Source of the DNA: Urechis unicinctus
Lineage: Eukaryota; Annelida; Polychaeta; Xenopneusta; Urechidae
DNA length: 64,000 bases
Reading direction: 5' to 3'
NCBI GenBank assembly: GCA_034190875.2
Contig: CM067356.1
Span: 59,741,708-59,805,707 of the forward strand
The notes under the pieces were generated by a model. The model saw nothing but the letters and a program-made list of their open reading frames with translations. It was not told where the DNA came from and made no database searches. The position numbers and the translations under genes are program-made. Of this stretch, positions 1 to 10,592 are shown in pieces (within the stretch, counting starts at the first letter, position 1; each line of letters begins with the position of its first letter).

Positions 1-1033
1 GGACTGCTCTGCCTTCTTGGCCTAAATTTGTTACCCAGACCGGGATGCGGAAGTCCAGCGCGATACCGTTGAACGATCAGGTTGGGAACATCCCCTTTCA
101 GAGACGGGACCGCCGTTTAACGAGAACACTTTGTGTCACGAGTAACGACTCATATTATCGCTTCTAGATTCCCACCCACGGTCTGTGTGGTACAATGCGA
201 CCCAGCTAACCACTTCGCCACCAGGAGTGGCTCATTAATGATAAGACTGCCATTAATGTGACTCAATCATCAAGTCAATGTACGGGTTCAAATGTATTAT
301 TTATTCAGCACTCGAAATATAATATGTGGTCTCATAGCACAAAGTAAACATGTATAGGTAGTAGAATGTAGAATACCTGTGATCTCAATCATATTGTGGT
401 ACTGACATGTGAACTATACACTATCCCTACCAAATAAAAAGTTCTTAATGGGAAAAATACATTTTGGCCCATATGAGGAAATGATGCATGATATTATAAG
501 ACAAACACTTCCATAATCATATGTAGTAAGTTAGAATGGTAAACTAACAATGTCTTAGGGACAAGATATTCATATTTTGGACCATGTAACCCAATAGTCC
601 ATTATGCAGTATAGGGTTTCATAATAGAATGAACGCTTCATCACCTGTTACTCTACAAGAGTACTGGCCTGCTGAATGTCTGTACACATACTAGATTTAC
701 TCGTCCATTGTGTTAGTTAGGTAGCAATGACCATTCGTAGTACCAACACGCTGTTCGCGTTATTTATTGTGACAACACTTTATTTCCTTATTTGCAGAAA
801 GATAACATAAAGAAGACACTCGTTTGATTAAACTCCTCTTTTACTATTTCTATTTTCTTTCAGTTTGAACAACTGTTTTTTACAGTGCTACTCTGTTTGC
901 GCTTTGGCCCTGCTGTATCGTCGTCTGTCATTTATCGGAGGAGCTTTTTATATTGATTGCATTGACAGGCTCGGACTTGGATAATATGACGGTAAATGGA
1001 TCAGGTACAAGCGGGACATACAACCAGGGGATC
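1..1033. other. AT-rich sequence without a recognised gene
   Basis: I see no convincing exon or repeat here apart from what may be the 3' flank of the Ly6-type gene. On the minus strand an AATAAA hexamer lies at 763-768, about 270 bases beyond that gene's last stop codon, and could be its poly(A) signal. Confidence 0.4.
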
Positions 1034-2362
1034 TTAGACGGAGGAGAATAAAGGTAGGCCGAGGAAAGCTGGAATGAGGGCGCAGATCACCATGAGGGTG
1101 GCTGTGACCTGTGGTCCTCCTGTTACGCTGTTACAGAGGTCCGTTCAACAAAAGTAAATATCCCCACTCACGCCGTCTTGGCTTTCAGAGTGGCTGCCAA
1201 TTTCTCCAACCGAATCGAGGCAATCACGAACAACGGCGGTATTACCATATGAAAGCAAACGTGACCATGGCGAAAAGAATAGATTGAATATGCATTACAT
1301 ACCTCAGAACATTGGCCTATTTGCATGTGTGTATGTTGGTGTATATGTGAGTGTATATATGTGTGTGTGTGTATGTCTGTGTGTATGTGTATATGGGTGC
1401 ATATTTATGTTTATGTGTTCATGTGCGTTTCTGTGCTTGCTTGTGTTGTACCTGACATGAAAGGTGATACATTATATGGTTTACTGTATAATCAAGCACG
1501 CATGCTATGTGTTGCTCACATATGTCTTGAATTAACTGCACACATCCAAACCAAAACATGCCTGTGTATGTCTGTGCATATATGATTATGTGTGTAAGTG
1601 CGTTAGTGTGCCTGCTTGTTTTGTGAGCATTGAATGTACCTGACGCTAATCATCACATACAATTAATTTTATTTCAATTGCGAAGCTGATACACTATATT
1701 GTTTAGCATATCAAGCACGCATGCTATGGTTTTCTCAAACATGCTCAAACATCTTCAAACATACCCACGTTAGCTATGCCTTTACCGCACCCATACACGC
1801 CCGCAGAGCATGTCGTCTCCTGGTTCGTGGAGCCAGTTAAAGGATCATCGCACGACGCCCCCTCAATGCACTTGTAGCATTTGAGGCCCGAGGCAGCATC
1901 TTTAAAAAATGTGCAATATGGATACAATTTTGTTCTAATGTGTTTCATCCATCACCTATAATAGTATATTATCTTGCAAGAAAACGAACCTTAAAAAGCC
2001 GATAATGAATAACGAATTTATGCACTGGCGGTTGGGGAGGAGTAGCGTTTTAGGACTCGGGGTGTGATGTGCTCAAAATCTGTGACTGAAGCAATATGTT
2101 GTCCCATTTTATATTTCACGTATACATGAACGAATGTTGAGAAATTCAAAATATAAAAAAGAGGTAATTAACTCCATTTAGACAGCAAATTAATGTCATA
2201 AGCAAGTGCAGCCATCTGCACGAATCCTGCAGTTAATATAAATAATGTTTTTATTAATGTGCAACCGTACCATACAAGAGTTTATTATTCAAATGCTATT
2301 TCTAGGAGCTTACCAGTCGCTAAGAAGAGAAGTACAGCCACCAACCACTGTCTTGGATTCAT
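1034..2362 (-). pseudogene. Ly6/uPAR (three-finger) domain protein gene, apparently disrupted
   Basis: Three minus-strand segments fit a small GPI-anchored Ly6 protein. Exon 1 (2362-2314) starts MNPRQWLVAVLLFLAT, a typical signal peptide, and ends at GTAAGC. Exon 2 (1899-1786) follows an AG and carries the Ly6 opening LKCYKC with four more cysteines, ending at GTAAAG. Segment 3 (1248-1034) keeps the frame and contains VVRDC, then the closing DLCN, then a hydrophobic tail (TATLMVICALIPAFLGL) like a GPI signal. Phases fit throughout (125 codons). Two lesions are visible. The expected CC before TDLCN reads Cys-stop (TGA at 1147-1145). The pyrimidine tract before segment 3 ends in AT, not AG, at 1250-1249, and no AG occurs within about 50 bases upstream. 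It could be a pseudogene, or one or both lesions could be sequence errors. Ly6 proteins usually act at the cell surface or as secreted ligands; the partner is unknown. Confidence 0.6.
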
Positions 2363-2408
2363 TTTGACGCTGGGAACAATGTGTGGCGTTCAACAGGCGA
2401 ACGCTCAC

Positions 2409-2414
2409 TTTATA
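2409..2414 (-). promoter_or_regulatory. TATA box of the Ly6-type gene
   Basis: On the minus strand TATAAA lies about 47 bases upstream of the start ATG at 2362. That is a sensible spacing for a transcription start near 2380 and a short 5' UTR. Confidence 0.45.
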
Positions 2415-2629
2415 TTAAAAGTCGCTGGCAAATAATTCGTAGGGCTAGACCCGCCCAAAGCGGACTCAGCTGGCAATGACCAGACCAGACTAATCCTATG
2501 TTATCGTAAGGATGGTGCTCTATCATAAACAAGCAACAATTCTATCATAAAGAAGCAACTAGTTTTAAGGCTTGACTTCGATGCATGACGTCATTGAGTC
2601 GACTGTCTGACGTCAGCTTCAAATGTATG

Positions 2630-2633
<4 letters not shown>

Positions 2634-2663
<30 letters not shown>

Positions 2664-2737
2664 TGTATGTATGTATGTATGTATGTATGTATGTATGTAT
2701 GTATGTATGTATGTATGTATGTATGTATGTATGTATG

Positions 2738-2767
<30 letters not shown>
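2634..2767. repeat. (GTAT)n tetranucleotide microsatellite
   Basis: About 33 nearly perfect copies of GTAT. The same motif recurs at 22217-22356. Open frames across it (MYVCMYVC) are repeat artefacts. Confidence 0.97.
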
Positions 2768-2768
<1 letters not shown>

Positions 2769-2769
2769 C

Positions 2770-3480
2770 TAAGTACTTTTCACATAGCTGTTATTGACCT
2801 AATGTTCAGGGTTTTGGCGCTCTGTTGCTCGTCAAAATTTCGACGTTTGATCTGGACAAATCGTTAGATTGACATTAAAACGCGACGTAAAACATAAATT
2901 TGCACAGTTAAATTGTTTATCGAGCATGAAATAATTTACAAAAGTTCGGCGAACCCGTCCACTGTGTATTTTTGGAAGCGGAAACTTTGACGCCACATAT
3001 CTCAATACCCAGGGAATGTTTTTTTTCTGGTTTCAACTTTCCGTATCAGAAGCTACGCCTGTTAATAAATCCACAAAACAGCCACGGACTTCACAATTGG
3101 TAAAATAATACGTATTATTTAGTGTGTATCTTTTGTTTTCTTACTTCGAGAAGTCCATCGAGAAAAATATTTTCATTCAGATCTCATCTCATCAAAACAC
3201 AGCAAGTAGTCCAATAGACCAACGTCAGGTTTTATCACCATGTAAATCAAACGTCGGGGTGGTCGCATAAGTGAGTCTAGATAAAAACTACACCACATGT
3301 ACGACACACAATCCAAGCTGTTAAAATATAAATGACCTAAGGTTAAGAAAATAAATCTACTTCCACTTGGTCTCTGGCCTTTGATACGCAAGTTTCAAAT
3401 TGTTTCACCACACTGATCAAGATGAAATCAAAAGGGAAATTTGTCAAAGCGAGTGTGCTAGAGCAACGAAGAGCATATGT
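2770..3480. other. Unannotated intergenic sequence
   Basis: No splice-bounded exon, known repeat or RNA gene was recognised here. Confidence 0.4.
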
Positions 3481-3487
3481 AGCTTGA

Positions 3488-3922
3488 ATGGTGAATCAAA
3501 GTAAAGCAGTTATTAGCAGTTGTGAATATGATCTTCGACCTGATGAATGTGGTGACGATGTGTATTGTAATCAACAGACTGACGATCACGATGGGGTAGT
3601 TTCACTCACACGGTACAACACTACAGAAACGGAAGGACTCTTTGACAGAAATGTCCCTGGCGTTGAGAACAATGCTGATGATTTTTGTCGTGGCAACAAA
3701 CAATTTGTCACCTACTTTACGAAAAACGGAACATTTTCTTTGAAAACACAAACTGAAAAAAGCCGAGCGTCCTCTCATAGATTGATGGCAAGGCACAAGA
3801 CACTTAGCAATGACAACGAAAGTGATTCTAATTTGACAGAGCATACAGTTCCACAAAGTTTTTGTGAAACATGTGTTGGTGTCCCTGGAGAGGACGCTGA
3901 TTACCAGCTCTATCCACCCTAA
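3488..3922 (+). CDS. Hypothetical 144-codon open frame
   Basis: This uninterrupted frame begins MVNQSKAVIS and ends DADYQLYPP. It has normal, non-repetitive amino-acid composition and six cysteines. The stop is immediately followed by an AATAAA-containing stretch (3921-3927), as would suit a very compact 3' end. I do not recognise the protein, see no domain, signal peptide or membrane segment, and cannot link it by splicing to the terminal exon at 5360. It may be a single-exon gene, a 3' exon, or chance. Confidence 0.25.
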   Translation: MVNQSKAVISSCEYDLRPDECGDDVYCNQQTDDHDGVVSLTRYNTTETEGLFDRNVPGVENNADDFCRGNKQFVTYFTKNGTFSLKTQTEKSRASSHRLMARHKTLSNDNESDSNLTEHTVPQSFCETCVGVPGEDADYQLYPP

Positions 3923-3989
3923 TAAAGGCCTCTGTATTGTCTGCTCTATCCACCCCAATAACAGTTCCCTATTTGTCTGCTATATCCTC

Positions 3990-5270
3990 CCCATGTGTTG
4001 ACGTACATGTGATGTCAGTGTGAAGTGAATGTGTGTTAACATAGAGGTGGTGTCAGAGTGAAGTGAATGTGTGTTGACGTAGAAGTGGTGTTAGTGTGAA
4101 TGTGTGTTGACGTAGTGTGAAGTGAATGTGTTTGAGTGTGAAGTGAATGTGTGTTAACATAGAGGTGGTGTCAGAGTGAAGTGAATGTGTGATGACGTAG
4201 AGGTGATGTCAAGGTGAAGTGAATGTGTGTTGACGTAGAAGTGGTGTTAGAGTGAAGTGAATGTGTGTTGGCGTAGAGGTGGTGCCAGGGTGAAGTGAAT
4301 GTGTGTTGACATAGAGGTGGTGTTAGTGTGAAGTGAGAAGTAAACGTGTGTTGACAAAGAGGTGGTGTCAGTGTGAAATGAATGTGTGACGTTGACAAAG
4401 TGAGTGAGGTGTGTCAGGGTGAGTGAAGTGAATGTGTGTTCAGACGTAGAGAGGTGGTGTCAGTGTGAAGTGAATGTGTGTTTTGGTGTTAGAGTAGAGG
4501 TGGTGTGGTGCAGGGTGAAGTGAATGTGACATATGTGTGTTGAACATAGAGGTGGTGTCAGAGTGAAATGTGAATGTGTGTGATGATGTAGAGGTGGTGT
4601 CAGGGTGAAGTGAATGTGTGTTAACAGAGGTGGTGTCAGAAGTGAATGTGTGTGTGACGTGGTGTGACAGGGTGAGTGAATGTGTTGACGTAGAGTGAAG
4701 TGAATGTGTGTTGGCGTGGAGGTGGTGCCAGGGTGAAGTGAATGTGTGTTGGCGTAGAGGTGGTGCCAGGGTGAATTAAACGTGTGTTGACGTAGAGGTG
4801 GTGTCATTGTGAAGTGAATGTTTTTTTATGTAGAGGTGGTGTCAGTGTGAAGTGAATGTGTGTTGGCGTAGAGGTGGTGCCAGGGTGAAGTGAATGTGTG
4901 TTGACGTAGAGGTGGTGTCATTGTGAAGTGAATGTTTTTTTATGTAGAGGTGGTGTCAGTGTGAAGTGAATGTGTGTTGGCGTAGAGGCGGTGTTTGTAG
5001 AAGTGAATGTGCGTTGACATAGAGGTGGTGTCAATGTGAAGTGAATGTGTGTTGACGTGGAGGTGGTGCCACGGTGAAGTGAATGTTTGTTGACATAGAG
5101 GTGGTGTCAATGTGAAGTGAATGTGTGTTGACGTAGAGGTGGTGCCAGGGTGAAGTGAATGTGTGTTGACGTAGAGATGGTGCCATGGTGAAGTGAATGT
5201 TTTTTTACGTGGAGGTGGTGTCAGTGTGAAATGAATGTGTGTTGATGTAGAGGTGGTGTCACTTTGGCTT
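3990..5270. repeat. Minisatellite, about 36-bp unit
   Basis: Roughly 35 imperfect copies of a unit containing GTGAAGTGAATGTGTGTTGA followed by CGTAGAGGTGGTGTCA. Copies vary by substitution and small indels, and some are truncated. Threonine/histidine-rich minus-strand frames across it are artefacts. Confidence 0.95.
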
Positions 5271-5359
5271 GTGATGTCAGTGAAGGTTGCGTTTTGTGGT
5301 CAGGTCGAGCCACCAGCAGTGGACAGTGGTCAGCTTGCTCATCCATCCAGACTGACCAG

Positions 5360-5511
5360 TCACATCGGAAGTGGCCGAGGAACAGCTACGGAAGCAGGAC
5401 GAGCTCTTCTCCCAGCTCGACCGGGAATATGCTTATGCCCGCATGGCCACACACGCGCACCGAGGCGTTGGGCTGGGGTTTGCTTCCCAGGGCCTCCCTG
5501 ACACCAAGTGA
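5360..5511 (+). CDS. Terminal coding exon of an unidentified gene
   Basis: After an AG at 5358-5359, a frame with strong coding character reads VAEEQLRKQDELFSQLDREY then AYARMATHAHRGVGLGFASQ and GLPDTK before a TGA (5509-5511). A 250-base 3' UTR follows, ending at AATAAA (5761-5766). The first half is charged and looks like an amphipathic helix or coiled coil; the second contains a short GVGLG stretch. The upstream frame is closed by a TGA before the AG, so this must be spliced from an earlier exon. I could not find that exon between 2.4 and 5.3 kb, so the rest of the gene may lie before the window. The family is not recognised. Confidence 0.55.
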
Positions 5512-5760
5512 TGCTATCTTATGCTTCATTGATAAACTGTTGATTGTGGAAGACGCGTCCCCTGCTTCAGGACGTCACGCTCCACCAATTCTGCCCGTCT
5601 GCCCGGTGGTCGTCGTTGGCCCTCTGTGGTGAAAGCAGCCCAGTTGGTGAGGGGGCAGCGTTCCTCGGACACCACTCGTGTTCCCCTCTAGATCACTCAG
5701 TGCTAATGGTGTCTTGGCTGGTGATGACTCGCCCTGTACAGAATTTTGTAAACTGTTGTG

Positions 5761-5766
5761 AATAAA
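5761..5766 (+). terminator. Poly(A) signal AATAAA
   Basis: Canonical hexamer 250 bases after the stop codon of the exon at 5360-5511. Confidence 0.6.
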
Positions 5767-5779
5767 GTTACAATGTTAA

Positions 5780-7230
5780 ATTCTAGCCTCAATATGATCA
5801 TTGGGAATACACACATGTTTTCTGTATGAGGCCTGTGTTAAGAGGACTTGGTTTATGGTGGGTTATGTTGGCCTGTGTTAAGATGACTTGGTTTATGGTA
5901 GGTTCCGGCGAACCTGTATTAAGATAACTGCGTTATGTTGTATGTGGAAGTATGGCAACAGAATCTCCTATCATCCGACGCATGGGACTAGTAGATTTCA
6001 ACATAGCGCTCCATTCAATCTGAAACGTGCGTTGGGCCCGATACACGTGATACACCGTTGGTGTAAATGCTAAGATCGTATCTATTCGGTCCTTGCAAAA
6101 ACATCCCAACATCACTGAATATCTGTTATGGGAGCTCGCCGCTAACTTGTCAAACTTAACTGGGCCTATATCTGATAACTAGGCTTCAACAAACCATCAG
6201 GCTCATCTTTCAGATTCATTTCCAGTATGTCTCTGCCTCATTGATGTCCTACAATCATTACATGAAGCCTACGCGATTTCACCAACTTGGACAAGTTAGC
6301 GATGAACACATTTCTATAATTATCCAGATACTTTCTCGACACGTTAAATGATAAACGATGCTAAAATATTCAATAAGAATCAAAATCAGCCAAGAGAGAG
6401 GCCCACCTTTGTTTTCGCGTCAGGTAAATGTCCACTAATCTATCAGATAGGGACGAGAAATCCTAAGACAATAAGAATGGTGCCTCGATCCATATGAACT
6501 TAGCAATGCAACAACAAATTATCCTAATCGCAAAACGTGGAATATTTCTTTATTAGACGATGTACTACATGTTTTACAGGTCACTGCAATTACAATTTTA
6601 AATATTCCAAAATATGAGATGATGGTTACTATTCTACAATCATCGGCAGTTTAATGTCAAACCAGAGCGTTTCCCGTTCTCCGTTGTACTGCTGGGTGCC
6701 ATAATTCCCTTGTGTAGCTGATCTTAAACAGGACATTACAGTGAATGCAAATGAGGCATTTTCGGTTATCAGAAAGGTCTTAAGTTTAAACAGTGAGTGT
6801 GAGTAACACAACGATTTCATTTGAGGTCTTGTTGTTATCATACAATGCAGCCTGACTATAGTGGTGTTGGACCAAACACAATCAACGTATAAGGAAAGCA
6901 GCTGGGTGCCGACCATGTGCCGTCCAGTAATATTGTACACGAGTATTCAGTTTCATGATTTCAGAATGGGCCGCCGCCATATCCCACACTTATATCATTT
7001 GATGAAACATATTAAGTGTAGTAACACAAAATACATTAAAATTTAGGAACATTATAAAAACAGACACAGAGGGGCATCAAGGACCTGAGGAAAAGGGGGA
7101 TAGCTTACCAGAAGGACTTCAACTCACTAAACCACAAAAATCGCCCCCTAGTCAGATCAGGAAGCCAGTTAATGTTCCCCTGTATGTGCCTCCCCAGCCA
7201 GGCCCACGTACTATGAAGAAAAGCACACCG
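5780..7230. other. Intergenic, no gene recognised
   Basis: At 5830-5930 a short direct repeat of CTGTGTTAAGATGACTTGG and TTTATGGTGGGTT occurs about three times. Otherwise no feature is supported. Confidence 0.4.
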
Positions 7231-7244
7231 GAGTGAGTGCGTGG

Positions 7245-7690
7245 GTGGGTATACGGTTTAACGGCACACCAACACTAATGTGTTATATGGCGCCTAGAAA
7301 GGTTAACAAATAAGTTTGACCTGATTAAGCAGTCGCCTACAAGGTACAATGGGGGGAAAAGAAGGAAAACACAAGAATGACGACGACAAAAGATAAAAAT
7401 GCAAACGATTATCCAAGGGCAAGTCACCACTAGTAGATTGACTGGACTAGGCCATTCCATCCTCTCGTCTAGGCGAAATCCGCCCTCAGTGGTGTGCTGT
7501 AGAGTCGGCCCATGCAAGGAGCACTCCGCTCAACTACCAAACACCCATTGTCTACAGTCACAGGTCGCAACCCACGACCAACAGGTTGCCCCCTTTAAGT
7601 CGCCTCTTACGACATGTAGGAGGATAAAGTGGGCCTATTCTACTCCCGGACCCACAGGGGGAACCAGCCCTGCAGAAAGCCAACATCCCA
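7245..7690 (-). mobile_element. SINE-like dispersed repeat
   Basis: Read on the minus strand, this opens with GGGTCCGGGAGTAGAATAGG, passes through GTCGTAAGAGGCGACT, and ends with GGCGCCATATAACACATT then GTGTTGGTGTGCCGTTAAAC. That layout resembles the tRNA-related SINEs common in molluscan genomes (recalled, not searched). A diverged copy of the 3' end occurs at about 48590-48625. Open frames across it are unlikely to be genes. Confidence 0.5.
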
Positions 7691-7819
7691 CAACCAGCTC
7701 CTCGTAAAGGGAGGCTAGTACCAACAGCTATTACCAACACCCTACCCCAGTGAGGAAAAGTGAGGAAGCCAAAGGTACATAAACTATGTGCCAGCTAGGA
7801 TATGTGTCTAAGTTTAGCC

Positions 7820-9065
7820 CCCCAGTGGAACTTTGCGGAAGTAAAGTGGAAGCCATAGTGGACACAGACACAAAGGTGATATATTTAGGTAGCTTGTGAA
7901 TTCATCCGAGAGGGTGCGAGACATCGAGTTGATGACTGCAGGCAGAGAGATGGGGATGAGCGGTTTCGTGATGGGGTCAGCTGGGATTACGATTGGACAT
8001 AAGACGTATGATGTGGACAGCTATGTGGCACCGATTGAACCAGACATGTTGCTAGGATTCGACATTCTCTTTGATTTGGGTAAGGCTGTGTTAAATATGG
8101 AAGACAGCACACTCAACTTCGACGACCAAAACCTGAATTTGAATATAGGGAAGAAGGCAGGGAATCCGTCAACGGTCTGAGTGGTCATGGGATACAATAC
8201 GGAGATTCGTACAAACACCATGGTGAGAATGACCTGCCACATAGTCGTCATATTACCAGACTATGTAATAGACCCACGCGGGAGCCAGAACTTCATAATG
8301 CCCAGAAGTGTTTGAAGAGGCGGGACCAACCCAATTGTATGGCTTATTTACCCAACTAACAGGTAACAGTTCTGGCTGCTCCAGTGTAGTATGTTAGGAA
8401 CCAGGGCCCATCTTGTGTGAATGGTTCATTTAAGGTTTATGCATGTAGCTCATGGATAAAAGGGATACATACGGGATCTACGCCCTAACCAAAGAGCAGC
8501 GCAGGTACCACGAGGTTGAAGGTACTTGCTGTTTAGACGCTACCTGCAAGGACGACCGTTCACTATACGCACAGATCATGAAATTTTGATTTGGCTATTG
8601 AAGTTTAAAAAGCCACTGGGGCAGCTGGCAAGGTGGATGGAGGAAATGTCACAGTACAACACGATCCTCGAACCAAATGTGCCCTCTGTCATTCAACGCT
8701 ACCGAAAAGTGCAAGCTCAAGGCAGATGTGGACCGTCCGACACATTAGGTCCACAATTTGATCATAGCAGAGAGATGGCTCGATATGTCTCTGTCTAGAC
8801 CCCAACCCCCTGAACATGGCGATCAAAAGAGAAGTGCGCCTTATTCCAACATCTGAGGACATACAGCTCAAGCACAGTGGCAAGGACAGCAGTTGGCAAG
8901 TCGCCCTCGACCGTTTACATACATATGCGCATTCCACTCACCATGGGATAGGAAACGCTTCCTCAAAATGCCCTTTGGCATAAGCCCTGCAAGTGAAGTG
9001 CTGCAGAAACGTAATGAAAAGACCTTACCAGATATTCAGGTTGTGCATGTCATAGCAGACGCTAC
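7820..9065 (+). mobile_element. Scrambled, inactive Ty3/gypsy-type retroelement fragments
   Basis: Three retroelement pieces lie on one strand. At 7826-8160 is a retropepsin-like region: VEAIVDTDT where the active site should be D-T/S-G, a stop shortly after it, then DMLLGFDILFDLGKAVLNM matching the end of the fold. At 8480-8690 is RNase H-like sequence: YALTKEQRRYHEVE, then a shifted frame with RPFTIRTDHEILIWLLKF. At 8900-9060 is a reverse-transcriptase fragment with the FHSPWDRKRFLKMPFGIS block but no YxDD motif. Stops and frame changes separate the pieces. Canonical order is protease, RT, RNase H, so the order here is altered. No LTR was recognised. It is a dead copy. Confidence 0.7.
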
Positions 9066-9340
9066 TGCAAAAGTAAGGCGCCACTTCATGGCACAATCTC
9101 TACGCCTGGTTGATCCCATTGCAAGAAAGACGCAACTACATGGCAGCTTTCCCGCTGTCATCTCTGTCCTTTCCTGAAAGTATTCACAGTCCTTCTCTGG
9201 TTCATCCCCACCTATAAAGAAACATCAACCCTTTGCTTTGTTATGTCGCCAATGCAGGCTGTGATCTCTTGGAAGGCTTTGGTGAGATGAACGGCCTTCA
9301 TATGCATCTTTTGCTCCACCCTTACGGTCTTTTACTTTGC

Positions 9341-9366
9341 AAAAGGCTACCCCCCCCCCCCCCCAC
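9341..9366. repeat. Poly(C) tract
   Basis: A run of about 15 C bases at 9351-9365 leading into CCTCCCCCACC. Length is likely unreliable in sequencing. Confidence 0.8.
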
Positions 9367-9379
9367 CTCCCCCACCACC

Positions 9380-10580
9380 CACTCCTTAATCAATGGCAGC
9401 TTGAGCCTCAACTTTTTCAATGACACACTGCTCCTCAATTTCTCTTTTATGTATCTGATATCTTCCATGGTCTTCATCCAACAATTTCTGTATCCCAGGC
9501 TTGGCTTCTTTGTGGCTTACCTCTGCAATTTTGGTGCGGGCAACCTCATTCAGTTGTGAAACTGCATCACTAACATTTGCCACACTGAATCTGTTATTCT
9601 CCTCGGGTTAATCATAACACTGTTATTGCTGTTTATTTCTGTCAAAGACAGCAGCTAGAAGGCCATTATATATCTAACTTTGCATAACTAATTATGGTTT
9701 CCAAATGACACTTCCTTTCATGCACGTCGGAAGTGTTGCCAGCTATTTGAATCTTAAACATATCCCTTTTATATGGTAATGCAATTCCCATTGTCTGTCT
9801 GACTTCTGACTCCCCCTCTTCGTGGATTTCCTCAGTTTATTCAGCAAAATCCTTCATAATGTCTTGACAGAATGTCTCAAAAATTGCTAGCAGTGTTTAC
9901 ATGGATAATAATAATTAATACTGAGCCTTACTAGTAACAAATTCAGGCTCCTTCCACCCAACTGATGCATGTCATCCACCAAGCTCATCTTTGTAACTTT
10001 GTACTTGCTTAATAAGCCAGTATATAGATTTTAAGTTCAACATCAAATGTGTTGTGCTCAGCTTGGAACTCTGGCAATTACCTCTAATATTTTAGAGTTG
10101 TATTCTTCAAAGTCACTCCACCATCATGGGCCAAATCACATATCTTGTCAACATCTGTGATGCACCAAAATATTGCCTGATTTAAGCAAAACAAAAGACA
10201 AAGGTTCAAGTCATTTACGAAGTCAAACAGCGGCCAATACAATAAATTTATTTCCAGAATTAAACATGATATAAAGAGCAATCTCTAGGATTTCACTCAA
10301 ATTCTGCCGATGCTGACCAATCCATATGAACATTAACAATTGACATAATGTGCAGCAACAACTGAATCGAGCCAGTCCCATTCTGCAGTCCGGCACAAAC
10401 AAGAGTTGAATGAGAACTAGAACGTGATATGGCAGTGAACACCGCACCACACACAGCCACAAGACACTTCACAGACGAGCACATCACACGACACAGGTCC
10501 TACGTGGAGGGATTAGGTTCTAGAACAGGTGGTGACTCCAGGCTAAAGAGGCAAGATGCATAAGAAAAGAGAGCATTGTG
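9380..10580. other. Intergenic, downstream of UBE3B
   Basis: A 65-codon minus-strand frame (9583-9386, ending KREIEEQCVIEKVEAQAAID) looks coding-like but has no recognised family and no clear start or splice sites. Nothing else is supported. Confidence 0.3.
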
Positions 10581-10592
10581 GGAAGGTGAAGG

